Shown: in pieces, positions 43,984-61,313 of the stretch
How positions within the stretch are numbered: the stretch's first letter is position 1
Layout of the letters: every line of letters begins with the position of its first letter
DNA from: Iris pallida
Lineage: Eukaryota > Streptophyta > Magnoliopsida > Asparagales > Iridaceae
NCBI GenBank assembly: GCA_029216955.1
Contig: JANAVB010015600.1
Coordinates: forward strand, 32,757,061 to 32,821,060
Length of the DNA: 64,000 bases
Direction: 5' to 3'
The notes under the pieces: model-generated
Told to the model about the DNA's origin: nothing
What the model saw: the letters and a program-made list of their open reading frames with translations, nothing else
Databases searched by the model: none
Translations under genes and position numbers: made by a program

Positions 43984-46637
43984 TGTCACTTTTCGTTCCC
44001 AGAATACGTATTTTAAATACATATACTGCTGGAATATATTTATTTAATATTTATCATGTATTATTCTGTATTTAAATTCCTTTAATTTCTCGCTAATTAT
44101 CTCTCTGCATTTAACTTTCTGCTTTGCTTTTGGGTTCGGCCCGAGTTGGTTTATTTTCTGGCCTTGGATGGTTCAACATGAACCTAACTCCCCACCTACC
44201 ACCACATTTAAAGCTCCATTCCCTTTCTCTCTCTTTATTACTTCACCATTTCTCTTCTTCTTCCTCATAAACTCTCCCCCACCAACCCAGCCGCATAGGA
44301 AAGTGCCAACTTACTTCTTGATGGATTTCTATTTTTGTTGTTCCATTGTCTTTCTCTCAAGATTCTTAGATACTTTAATACTTAGCATTTTTAATTTTCA
44401 TGGCTCATTTCATGTAGATCTAAGTTTAATATATTTTTGGATTTCTTAGGTTTTGATCTAGTAACTTCGTTATTTTTCAAGTTTTGATGGTTCCATGTTG
44501 TAGAGAATTTCGTTCTACCCCATTTTGACCTATGGAAGTCCAGATTTGGGCTTGTAATGAAGGATTTATGGAGCTTAGAAGCAATGCTTCATGGTTCTTC
44601 TTCTCAGAAATTGGAGAAGAAGAACAGCGCTGACCGCATGAACTTCCGTGGTCGCATGAACTTCCGTGGCCGTATGAACTTTCGTAGCCGCATGGATCAC
44701 TTCCGTGGCCGCATGAACTTCCGTGGCCGCATGAACTTCCATGGCCGCATGGACTTTCGTGGCCGCATGAACTTCCGTAGCCGCCCGCATGAACTTCCAT
44801 GGCCGCATGGACTTCCGTAGCCGCATGAACTTCCGTAGCCGCATGAACTTCCGTAGCCGCATGGACTTCCGTGGCCACATGAACTTCCGTCGCCGCTTGG
44901 ACTTCCGTGGCCGCATGAACTTTCGTGGCCGCATGAACTTCCGTAGCCGCGGGAATTTCCGTAGCCGTATGGATTTCCGTAGCCGCATGAATTTCCGCAA
45001 CCGCATGGCACTTCCTGGCCGTATGAGATCCTGACCACATATGCATTCTCAGCCGCATGAACTTCTATAATTTCCCGGCCGCATGAACTCAAGCCCATGA
45101 TGCCTTTTGACTGATTCTTGTCCTAAATTGACATTGATTGATATTGATTGTGACCTTGACTAATAATTGATCATGCGTTCCTAGTTGGAACTAATAGACT
45201 GGCTAGTCGCCTTATTTAAATTGAATGAATGAGACACGTTCATATTAACTATGAACTATTGCAATCGATTGGCCAATCCCGCATATTGGCATATAGATAC
45301 ATGCAGGCTACAATTTATTTATTTATTTTACAAAAGCAGCATGTGTACTGTATGGTCAAGGCATGATTATTTCGTGGTTAGTTTTAATTGTTGCATTACG
45401 CTATATAAGACCTACAACCTAACCGCACGGGTATCGTTGTAGAGTTGGGCATATCGTACTTTGTACGGAATTACTCATTCTGAATGACCATGATCCACAG
45501 CATAGGATTTCACTTAACATAGAGGCTATTAAGTTAAATAAAATAATGATTGCATGGAGAGAATGGATTTCCGAGTTCTTATATGGCAGCCCTCTTTGGG
45601 ACTATTAGTGCCCGACAGGCCGGCTGGTTCCCACAGATACTGTAAATCTGCCACACGGGCAGGGAGCGGTATCTTCTTATATTATTTATTGTATATTGTA
45701 TATTGATGATGGGCGTCCCGCTGGAACTCGTCAAATTCATGATTGGAGCAATTGATTGATTGGATAGACTAGCCTTGCTTGCACATAGTAAGAACTGAGG
45801 AATCCTTTTTGCATAATTCCAGGATAACTTGGAACTCACCGTAGCAAGCCGTAGTAGTTGCATGGCCGTTTAAGTTGACTTGTTTGTGTACTGTACCTAC
45901 TCTGTTAACTAACTGAGATGATCAGAATGTCAGGATATGACGGACCAACTTCTGTCCTTGTTTGGTTGGGAAGTTGGTTCGAAGTGTCGTGATGTTATGT
46001 GAATCCCAGTAGCAAGCAGAGATCTATATATCATATTCTCTTATTACTGGTTCCAATTTCTCATATCGTGCTTCCTTGCGGTACTTGCTATTAGAGGTCT
46101 AACCTCTCTGGTTTTGCATGGCCAGATTTAAAGCCGGTTCCCGAGGACTCAGCTTACTTCCACCTCCAAGATGGTCAATACTAGAGGAATGATCGCAGGA
46201 GGACTCGAGTGGGTTCCTTACTTCCCCGTTCGTTTTGTTACTTACTTTATATTTTGTCGTTTGGTACCGACATGTTAGTCGGATCGTCTTGTACGTACTT
46301 TTACATAATTGTAACTAAGTCAGGCTGCAGCTGATAAATAATTGTGTATACCTTGCTTCATCATCTGGCTATGTTTTGTAAAGCCAGGTATCAAGAACAT
46401 TTTGACTGAGCGTTTGGGACGCCTTAATGCTTTATCTTACATGTTCTCTATTTCTGTTTCGTGTTTGAATGATTGAGACAATAGATGTGAAGTGACCATA
46501 GTGAGACTTTTATGTAGTATGCACCCCTCGTCTTAATAGACATCATTGATCATATTATACGGTATTCCTCTACCCGTAATACGTAGCTGGCTGAGTCATT
46601 CCCCCGCTCTCCAGTATTCTGGTTCTGGGGCGTGACA
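43984..46637 (+). repeat. 3' LTR of the gypsy element, 2654 bp
   Basis: It starts TGTCACTTTTCG and ends GGGGCGTGACA. It aligns along its whole length with 36094-38783 but has visible substitutions and indels, chiefly in its minisatellite at 44633-45030. Confidence 0.92.
44633..45030. repeat. 18-bp minisatellite in the 3' LTR
   Basis: Same unit as in the 5' LTR, about 22 copies, with extra inserts (GATCAC near 44695, CCCG near 44784) that break the open frames seen in the other LTR. Confidence 0.9.
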
Positions 46638-46755
46638 AGATTTTAGTGGTGGCCCATGCAGGTCTGATTTTAGACTTGTGGGGTGTTTTAATTTATAGGA
46701 TGTCTCAATCACACATGTTCTCCCTTGATCTTATGATTCGTTGTTCTCAACCCTG
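46638..46755 (+). repeat. second partial leader beyond the 3' LTR
   Basis: The sequence after the right LTR repeats the leader that follows the left LTR (primer site at 46647, then GGATGTCTCAATCACACATG and TGATTCGTTGTTCTCAACCC) and stops abruptly at 46755. So the right LTR is followed by internal DNA and not by host flank. Confidence 0.85.
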
Positions 46756-48352
<1,597 letters not shown>

Positions 48353-50756
48353 GCTGATAATAACATATGATTAAAAATATAAATAAATACAATGACATTT
48401 TAGAAATATCTGCATACATTGGAGTTTATAATTTAAGTTTACAAAAATCTGAATACTAATAGAAATGATCACAGTTCATAATTTAAGATTACAGAAATAT
48501 GAATACATTGAAATCACAGTTTCTCAATCAACCTCTAAAAATTCATCTTCTTCGTTTGCCTCCTCCTCCTCATCCTCTTCCTCCTCATCTTCACTAGCAT
48601 CTCCTTCGTCTTCCCCTTCGGATACCTGTACCTCTTCTACACAAGTAGATATGAAATGGGAAACTTCTGCTGAGTCGACATCAACTGTATTTGGTATAAG
48701 AGGCAGCTCGTCCTCCTGATAAGCCACTTCGTCGACGTCGTAGGTATTTTTTCTTTAGTCTTGCATACTGCCCACCAGTCGTACCTCGTTGTTTTCCATC
48801 TAGGATATGTTATAAAATATACGAGTTGAGCTTGACTTGCTAGGATAAATGGTTCGTATCCTTGGTATCGACGACGGTAGTTAATATCCACAAGACCATG
48901 CTTGTCAATTTTCCATCCTTGATCTTGTATCGGATCAAACCAATCAACTTTGAACAACACGATCTTGGCAGGCTCTGTGCCATAATTGTACGTCAATTCC
49001 ACAATCTCCTCTTTGTCCAGTTGTGAGCGCGGCCAAATCCATCACACTTGTACCCCATTGTAGGCTCTTCAATAGCACTTGACATTCTTTAACTTCCTCC
49101 CATATCGTGTCCCCGGACCACCGTGGCGGTGGACTGGACTTCTCTACCACGCCAGCACGAAAAGCATTCATGTTCCTCCGGTATGGATGATCCTTTAGCA
49201 GAATCTATCGATGACAATCGAAGAAGCACGGTTTTCCTCCGTGTTTCAAACGGAAAGCCTTAATACGATCCATGTAATACCGACATGCGAGACGACCATG
49301 GGTGCTCCGGGAAATCATTGATGGTCTACATTAGTGTGACCCTCATTTGAAAGTTCTGCTTTCTGGAAACATCATATGTGGTTGCACCTACTTTCTACAA
49401 CTGATTCAGCTCATCTACCAAGGGCTGTAAGTACACATCGATGTTCCTCTTCGGGTTCTTCGGACCTGGAATAATAACAGTTAGGAACATATAAGGAGTC
49501 TTCATACACATCCAAGGCAGCAAATTGTACGGAGTAACAATCACAGGCCAACAAGAATATTGTGAGCCTGAAAGTCCAAATGGGGTAAAACTGTCGGAGG
49601 AAAGTCCCAATTTAACATTACGCGGCTCTGAAGCAAAATCGGGATACACTCGATCAAAGTGCTTCCATGCTTCTCCGTCGGATGGATGATCCAGTACTCC
49701 ATCTATTTTTTCCCTTTTGTGCCAACTCATATTATCAGCTGTCTCCTTTGCCATAAACAACCTCTGCAACCACGACGTCAAAGGCAAATAGTGCATCGAA
49801 TCTGTTGACTTGCATGCACCAGAAGTCCTTATTGTACTAGTTGTCTTAAAGCGATCGGTACCACAAAATTTGCAGGCGTCTTCATCCTTGTCGTCCTTAT
49901 AGTACAACATGCATCCGTTGCGATATGCATCAATTTTTCCATACCCCATCCAGAGCGATCTTACCATTCTCTTGGATCGGTAGAAGTCTTTAGGTAACTT
50001 AGCACCCTCCGGCAATATATCTTTAATTAACTCCAAGATTCGGTTGTAGCATTCTTGAGACATATTGAAATCTAATTTTATGCTCAGCAGTCTTGTAATC
50101 ACCTCCAACGGTAAATGGTCATCACAACCAGGATATAAAGGAGTCTTTGCATTCTCCAGCAACTCCATGAACTTTACAGCATCGGTATTCGGTGCCTCCT
50201 CAGCTGTATATTGATTGTTCGGATCAAAACTAGGCCCCGCAGCATCGAAAATCATGGTCGTCTACCCTTGGTCGTAATCAGCATGCTCGTGGACATCTAC
50301 ATAAGGCTCCACATAAGGCTCCGGCTCGGATGCACTACAACAAAAAACCCTTTTAATGACGGCTAAAAAGCGTCATTAATGACGTACCATGACGCTTTTT
50401 TTTTCCATAGCAACCGTCATGAAAACGGGTGTTATAAATGTTTTTTACAAGCGTCATAAAATAACCGTCATGAATATGATGAGTTTCTGCTACACTTATT
50501 TTCAGCGTAGTTTGAAAGCGTTATGAATAGATAATCTGTATAGACTCAATTCAGCACATTTATGACGCTCAATTCTGCATATTTATATATTACTTTCCAA
50601 AAAATTATAGAACAATGTTCAATGTTGCTCAATTCAATTTCAAAACATTCATTTTGGACCATATTCACAAGAAAACATCTAAATGTTATAGAGTACCATT
50701 TAATCCAATTACAAATATATACATAATATATATCACCATCTTCATTACATTTTTTT

Positions 50757-51049
50757 CAAAATAGGACATCCAATTGGATTCTTCATTAGAGGCCTGCCCC
50801 TTCGTACAATCCGAGGTTCTGTCTCATTATCACTTTCTTGCCTCCAACTCTTGAAGTCTTTTTGTGCAAGCTCTTGGATAGACTGTGCCTGTACAACAAC
50901 AAAAATCATTGTACGATGTGACAAAACTTCCAACAAAATCATTCTTTAAATAGAATATAGATTAGGTTATAATACTTACTTGCCGATAGTAAATTGTGTC
51001 TGGTGCATTATATTGCATAGCATTTGAGCTTATTAAGAAGACATCACCT
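50757..51049 (-). pseudogene. captured bromodomain-protein exons
   Basis: Exon 51049-50980 reads DVFLISSNAMQYNAPDTIYY, ending at a GTAAGT donor. Exon 50888-50757 reads AQSIQELAQKDFKSW, then RRGRP. This is the end of a bromodomain, including the Asn-containing YNAPDTIYYRQA helix that binds acetyl-lysine, and the following segment of plant SWI/SNF-associated bromodomain proteins. The N-terminal part of the domain is missing. The exon order fits the native gene. Confidence 0.75.
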
Positions 51050-51393
51050 ACAAATGCATCAAAAACTGAAGTCAAATACAATCATAAGCTAAAACGAAAG
51101 AAAACTTTTGAGAAAAAAGATGTCTTACGTTGTGTCGGACACTTATCGGACATGTCAAGGACACCAAACTACACTAGGACACACCAAAATAGGTGGCAAA
51201 ATGTGTTGAATCTTTGTCCGTGCCAGATTCATAATCATCTTCTAACAGAATACTTAAAAAGAAACAGGTATAATCTACACAGCAAAAGAGTGGTCAATCA
51301 CCTGATAAGCTCTCTAGCCTCATCCTCATTGGCGAAATCCGATACCTTACATAGGAACAATAATACCAACTAGCCTTGTCTTCCAGTGCATAC

Positions 51394-51573
51394 CTTGAGG
51401 GCTTCTTTCAAAGCCGGTGATGCAGGTCCCAGTATCCACGTTGAGTAATATTCATGAGCCTTGACGATACATCCAGTGCTGTCCCCTTCCAACAAGCAAG
51501 GTTGAGCACCATTCAAAAATAAGTCATCTCCAGATTTTATCCAACCACAAGCAACCTCGTCTCTGTCTGCTGC
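51394..51573 (-). pseudogene. captured exon of an unidentified gene
   Basis: The exon is bounded by CTGCAG and CTCAAG-GTATGC. It reads AADRDEVACGWIKSGDDLFL, then LLEGDSTGCIVKAHEYYSTW and LGPASPALKEALK in one clean frame of 60 codons. The text looks like a conserved enzyme or housekeeping protein, but the family is not recognised. Confidence 0.55.
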
Positions 51574-52424
51574 CTGCAGAAAATCATAACCACCGAGTCG
51601 AATCGAAACATTAAATGTCAAGTTTATACTAATTAGTGATCTCACTACAAACAAGAGAGCTTGTTCCTTCTCATTCAGATATTTAAAGACTGCCTTCTTC
51701 TATCCAGTAAACCTTAGTACAGATATACATGTATACAGGGAATAAAAGGTAATACGATTCAGTAAACCTTAGTAGACGATTTACTCCTTGGTGTCATACA
51801 TCAAAATCAGTATCAATTCAATGATCTACTTTTGATAGAATTCTTGAAAAAAATATGTAAATAGGGAACCATAATGCTCAGGTAACTCTTTGATGGTAAT
51901 TGGTAAGCCTTTTTACTTTGGATAGAATTAAGAATATAATATCAGATACATTCCTCTGAAGGATACAAATATGTGCAGCATTACTATTGTTCACTAACTT
52001 TTGGCAAAATCACAAACATGCCAAATCACTTTCAACCTTGTTTTGGGTCTTTTTGGACCCAAGATATGTATAGAACTTGTATGATATGAGCATCAAGGAA
52101 ATATCATGAAGGATACAGAGAATAATACAAATACAGATACATACCTCTGAAGGTGTATGCTTGCAACCTACAAAACAAGGAAATAATGAAAAAAATCCTA
52201 ATGAAATGCAAAGGGTTAGTCTCAATTTGGAAACCGAAGAAGATGCAAAGGGATCATCAATCCGGACATGAGAAATTTGTGTAGAGCACATTTGTTGCAA
52301 AATTATTGGAGATGTGCCTTCAACAAAACATCTAGACAAGGCAGCAAGTTCTTCTACATCGATCCATACTAGCTTACGTCCTTAGAGAGTAATGCATGAA
52401 AAAAAATCCATATGAGATTAGGTG

Positions 52425-52542
<118 letters not shown>

Positions 52543-52779
52543 TTCAGATAGACTGCTCCAATATGAATACTGATCACATAAATCATTCCCAACCTTTAGA
52601 AAGATTGCCAATACAACTTAAATTGCAGATAAACTAAGAATGACATACCAAATAACAGATGACAATGCAAGCCTGTAGCACACTTCATGTTGACAAAAGA
52701 AATTCACAAGAAAGTTTGCAGACTACTACATTTAGTACTTGAACTTTACTGAACACACTTAGACCTGGTGCAGATCATG

Positions 52780-53250
52780 TGGCATCCCTCGACGACGTTA
52801 CCGAACAGCTGCCTGAAATGCTCACAGGAATACCTCAGGAGGCTGACCACCATTGATTGTGTGCTTCCCATTGACCACATAATTAGGAACTCCTGAAATT
52901 CCTGAAGAATAACCTTGGAGGGCAGCAAAACTTATGAGCCTGTGACTGTCTAATGTATTCCCCATCAATCCAGAAGTATTATATTCAAGTCCTATGCCCC
53001 TAAACACCTCAGTCATTCGAGACATCATTCTTTCATACTGGCCAGCACCAAACTTCTGCTTGTAGAAGTCGGACTTTGGAATACCTTCTTTTGGTGCAGA
53101 AGGGTCGAGGAAATAGGGATGCCATCTCACCTCAAAATCAAATTGCTCCTTCCCTATATCCATAGCTTTCTCAAGGTTCTTCTTGCCCACAAAACACCAT
53201 GGGCAAACAGTATCCGAAGTAACATCTATTTGGATAAGCTTTTTTGCCAT
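52780..53250 (-). pseudogene. captured DsbA-like (FrnE/2-hydroxychromene isomerase type) gene
   Basis: From ATG at 53250 the frame reads MAKKLIQIDVTSDTVCPWCF, with the CPWC site of thioredoxin-fold DsbA-like oxidoreductases at residues 17-20. It continues to DSHRLISFAALQG and joins YSSGISGVPNYVVNG, GGQPPEVFL without the roughly 60 residues that family members have between these blocks. After PEVFL a TGA replaces an expected Arg codon, and AFQAAV follows in frame. No intron is seen, so the middle was lost as exons or by deletion. Confidence 0.8.
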
Positions 53251-53303
53251 GGATCTTATGTATCAGAAAGCGCCATAAGATCCCTTCCGACTGTACTTGG
53301 TGA

Positions 53304-53306
<3 letters not shown>

Positions 53307-53389
<83 letters not shown>
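53307..53389. repeat. (CA)n(AT)n compound microsatellite
   Basis: A short CA run (53307-53320) passes directly into about 68 bp of AT. It lies about 55 bp upstream of the DsbA-like fragment. Confidence 0.95.
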
Positions 53390-53392
<3 letters not shown>

Positions 53393-53811
53393 AATGTTCA
53401 TGGTCATTATTCAGGCTAAACCACAATATAGACTTAGATTAATATAGCAGTTGGATTGATTAATTTTCAGAAAAATTTAGAAAGTTTTAAATCTTCTGCA
53501 ATCATTAACCTGAATCTTATGCAATTAGGAAGCTATACGTGGTAAGACCAGGAACTTTTTGACAAGAAGATACCGAAAACGAATATTTGGAGTCATTTGA
53601 CTTGAGTAGTCTTCTATATATGTTCTCTGGATTCCAATTGTGAACAATCATCAATCATCTGCTTCTCAAATTAGCAAAGAAATAGATTGAATCTTAATGT
53701 CTTTCATTATTTTTTTACTCAAAAAAATCTATATAACAGAGTCAAAATCTTCAATCCAGGACAACCAATAATCTCAAAGAATTAAGCCAGCAAAGAAGTA
53801 ACAGCACGTAC

Positions 53812-53994
53812 TGGGAAAGAAGAGCAGATCTCAGCCATGGCGATGCTGACAAACCAAGTGAAGAAGGAGACAACCACCCAACCCCACACCAAGTTGGCAG
53901 GACCAGCATCCAGGAGGCTGGAGCCATAGAGTGGGGTGATCCTAGTGAAGAGAGTCATTGTTGAGAATGATATAGCAAGAGTCTTGAACAGAGT
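53812..53994 (-). pseudogene. captured exon of a BAT1-like amino-acid permease
   Basis: The exon has a TTGCAG acceptor and a CCCA-GTACGT donor. It reads TLFKTLAISFSTMTLFTRIT, then LVWGWVVVSFFTWFVSIAM and AEICSSFP. This matches the first two transmembrane segments of plant bidirectional amino-acid transporter 1 (APC superfamily). Only this exon is present, about 61 codons, with no stop. Confidence 0.8.
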
Positions 53995-54185
53995 CTGCAA
54001 CAAAAAAACAAACAAACAAACAAACGAACATAAGCCAAACTAAGAAAAAATAACTCGATAGGAAACATAACAATTTCATGTCAGGAAACCGACCATCCCT
54101 AGAAATCGGCACCATGTCCATGTCCCGCTGTGTCGAAGCACAACCAAAAAGAAAACCCTAAAATGAAGAAAAATTAGGGTTTTAC

Positions 54186-54512
54186 CACTGGATCGTCAAC
54201 GGGACCGCCACCAGGTTCCGTCGATGGTGACTCTATCACGGTCGGACCTTCGATGTTCTTCGGCGGGTCGATCTCGGCCTTCGTGGCAGTCCGGTCGGAG
54301 AAGACCCGCTTGAGGCGGAGGTCCTTGACGACGACGTCGGCGGAGGAGGAGGGAAGGGAGAGAGGAATAGGTCGGTGGCGCTTGGGCGGGTCGGGCCGGG
54401 CTCGCCCAGATCGGGTCCGGTGGAGGAAGATCTCCGACCTGCTGCGGGGGAAAGTGCCGGCCATGGCGGCGCTGGAGGAAGAAGAGGAGGAGAGCTCCTT
54501 TCTCTTCGGCAT
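54186..54512 (-). pseudogene. captured first exon of an unidentified gene
   Basis: ATG at 54512 is followed by MPKRKELSSSSSSSAAMA, RSEIFLHRTRSGRARPD, VVKDLRLKRVFSD and an acidic, Pro-rich end with a GTG-GTAAAA donor. A GC-rich 5' leader (54513-54610) with CTAGGGTTAGGGTTT precedes it. The family is not recognised. It lies next to the right TIR, in the same relative place as the promoter and 5' UTR in element 1. Confidence 0.6.
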
Positions 54513-55182
54513 GGCTATGACTTTGGATCGGTGGAGAAACCCTAACCCTAGGCCTGGACGCTGGGAGCGGAGGAAGAAGAAGAGGAGGAGGAGGAGAGGG
54601 AAAATGGAATGAGAACAAACTATTTCGAATGCTTAATATTAATAAGTTTGCAAAATATTACAAGTTTGCCACCGCTCTAAAATATTAATAACGCTTTGTT
54701 TCATAAACGTTATAAAAGGCCCAAATTTGGCCCAAACCGTCATAGAAAAAAGGTATTTCGAACTTTGATAACGCTTATGTATCAACCGTCATTAAAACTC
54801 CTTGTCGAGCGTCATTGAAAGGGTTTTTTGTTGTAGTGATGCTAAAGGCACAAGTTCTCCGTGTGCTGTCCACTGATAATAATTTGGCATAAAACTCTTC
54901 GAATACAAATGATATGTCATATCCACTTCTGAATTATATTTCAAGTTGCGACATCTCACACATGTACGGTCCATGTACTGAGGGAACGCCTTGGCAAACT
55001 ACAAGAACTGTTGCACACCTTATAAAATTCATCCCGCACACCGCACATGTCATCAGGATGACGATTGCACATCCACAAACGGTTCCACAGATAGTAATTC
55101 ATATCCATTTTAAGATAATTCTGTAAAGATTGACCTCAATGTATAATTCATATGTGTTTTATAATTCCAGAAAAGAAACAAG

Positions 55183-55625
55183 TGTGAGAACGGATGGCTC
55201 AGAACACATTTTCATAAGCAGGTAAAAAGGTTATATTCGATTTTTTCGAAAGCAGATAAAAAGGTTATATTCGATTTTTGACAAGTGTGAGAACGGATGG
55301 CTCAGAACATAACCCAAAATTTATTCTAATATACATTAGTATGAATCATCTATGTTCTGTACATATGGTGTAGTATATGTTCTTATTGAACCTAGTTTCT
55401 GAAGGATGTAACAGAATCAAGATGAATCCACATAATGTAATACTAAGACATCATCTACTACTGAAAGATGTAGTGATAGGTTATCGTATCATCATTGCCG
55501 AGGGATGGGGGTCGAAGGACAGTCAACTTTATCTACGGCTACATAGTTTCTACCTCGCCAGTCGAATCGCTGCAGGGACTATATCCTGATCACGATGTCG
55601 TACCGTAGATTAATGCAAATTCCTT
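55183..55625. repeat. dispersed repeat R upstream of CACTA copy 2
   Basis: GTGAGAACGGATGGCTCAGA occurs twice (about 55183 and 55286), followed by the full R order: TTTATTCTAATATACATTAG, GATGTAACAGAATCAAGATG, ACATCATCTACTACTGAAAG, CATTGCCGAGGGATGGGGGT and the CGCCAGTCGAAT..CTGCAG hairpin. It matches the R copies inside the hairpin CACTA at 18690-21390. Confidence 0.85.
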
Positions 55626-55919
55626 ATAGCAAATGTCGTACATAGATTTCTGTCTCGCCAGTCGAATGGCTGCAGAGACAGTATCTGGTTGGTACCAATC
55701 CAGTGTCTATCGAGAGATTGATGGTCATTGTGACATATATGTATATTAAGTAGTATATGATGGAACTGGGATTCCCAGGACCATTCCTTTGGTGTGCGTG
55801 TTGATCGATAGAAAGATAAACAGATCTAATACGTGTTCTAACTATAGCATCTACTTTTTCATAGAAGGGTATTTTAGTCATTTTAGCCATTTTGGCCGTT
55901 TTGTGATTTTCTAGATATG

Positions 55920-59761
<3,842 letters not shown>

Positions 59762-59770
59762 TGTTTTTAG

Positions 59771-59790
59771 TGGTGGCCCATGCAGGTCTC
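59771..59790 (+). promoter_or_regulatory. primer-binding site, complementary to tRNA-Ile
   Basis: TGGTGGCCCATGCAGGTCTC lies nine bases after the LTR end. It agrees at all 20 positions with the remembered 3' end of plant tRNA-Ile(AAU) plus CCA. Confidence 0.65.
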
Positions 59791-60005
59791 CAATCACAAC
59801 TAGTATAATTTCGTAGTGGTACTCGAATTAGAGTATCATTACAGCCTGCAGTAGGATATATGATATAAGTTAAGGTACTCAATCACATTAGGAAAATTTT
59901 TATCAAATTCTTGTTGTTAATTGTCTCCTTTTGAAAACAACTGTCCTCCTTTGATAATTTTGCTTCTTTTTCAGTAATTGATTCCTTGTTTGATCTGTCT
60001 TCAGG

Positions 60006-61310
60006 ATGGTGGAGACACGATCGCAGCGCTCTGGTCTTAGGGATACCACTGAGAGGTCTGCTACTTCTCGTCCGACTCAGTAGGCCCCAGGGACCATAGT
60101 GCCTCTTGTTCCAGCTCAGGTGGGCCCGTCTGCTACTTTTGGGGGTGCTCCTCCACCAGCTCCGAGGACTACCCAAGGAGTTCAGGGGATGCTACCACCA
60201 CCGCCCCAGGGGATAGTTGATATGGCACAGTATTTTGTTTTCATGCAACAGATGATGGAGATGCAGTGATGCCAGGCAGAGGACATGAGGCAGGGCATTA
60301 ATAATGCCCACCAGTTAGCGATGGTAGCAGTGGAGAAGGTGACTGCCCAACCCCAAGAAGGGCAGATTCATCCATACCAGTCAAGGACTCCAGGTATTCA
60401 AGATTCCCAAAAGATGAGGCCGCGAGACTTCAAGGGTATGGAGGGTATCCTTTATGCGGACGACTGGATCGAGCACATAGAGAAGATTTTCCGTCTCGCA
60501 GAGATACCGGCTAGACTCCAGGTAGAAGCAGCGGACAGCATGATGCAGGACCTTGCCCGCACTTGGTACCAGACCGACCCCAGGGTTGCTACTACGAGGC
60601 AAACTTGGGAGGCTTTTAAGAAGCTTTTCAAGGAGAAATTCTTTCCCGATACTGTACTCGGCACGTTGGAGACGCAGTTTGAGAACCTGGTTCAAGGGAA
60701 CAAGACTGTAGAGGAGTACGCCGGAGAGTTCTGCCGCCTGGACGGATTTGTGGAGGGCCTTAGCGAGACAACGAAGGCTAGGAGATTCAGGAAGGGTTTG
60801 GTTAAGGAAGTCAAGTCTTTAAGCAAGAGCAACATGAATGCTACATTTAAGGAGATTTTGATGAGAGCCATGGCAGCAAAGGATGATCTGGAGCTGAAGC
60901 AGAAGAGAGGTCGTGATTCACATGCAGCCGGTGGCAGTGGAGAACCGACCAAGAAGCCCCATTTTTAGCAGCAGCATCAGCAGAGGTCCTTCCAGCAGCA
61001 GAGGCCGTTCCAGCAGGCACAACAGAGACAGGGTCAGCAGGCACCGAGACAGCAGTAGGCCACCATTTGTGACTTCTGTAAGAAGCCAGGGCACAGATGG
61101 AGTGAGTGTAGGAATAGGCTAGGCAAGTGCCCACTCTGTGGTTCATCGGAGCATCAGTTGAGGGAGTGTCCTGAGTCTTTCGGGCATAAGGGACATGGAG
61201 CAGGAACCAAGGCTCCAGTGGAGCAGCAGAGGGGACCCTTGCCGACTCAGTAGCAGAAGTTTGTTCAGCACTAGCAGCAGACTAAAGGAGGCCAGCATGG
61301 GAGAGCTTTT
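60006..61310 (+). pseudogene. gag of the second gypsy element, broken by nonsense codons
   Basis: It starts MVETRSQRSGLRD. The retrotransposon gag domain runs about 60420-60890 (DFKGMEGILYADDWIEHIEK, WEAFKKLFKEKFFPD, KTVEEYAGEFCRL). Two zinc knuckles follow: CDFCKKPGHRWSEC and CPLCGSSEHQLREC (61067-61175), both intact. Stops: TAG at about 60081, TGA at 60268, and TAG at 60966, 61056, 61251 and 61272, mostly in Gln runs where CAG is expected. The frame is otherwise continuous into pol. Confidence 0.88.
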
Positions 61311-61313
61311 GCC

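Larger units (their letters stand above)
36094..46755 (+). mobile_element. Ty3/gypsy chromovirus (Tekay/Del-like), decayed
   Basis: 5' LTR, primer-binding site, broken gag-pol with a C-terminal chromodomain, polypurine tract and 3' LTR are in canonical order. After the 3' LTR a second partial leader follows and stops at 46755 where a CACTA gene begins. The five bases before the left LTR (CAAGG) do not match those after the right LTR (AGATT), so no TSD is visible. The coding region has many stops and at least two frameshifts. Confidence 0.92.
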
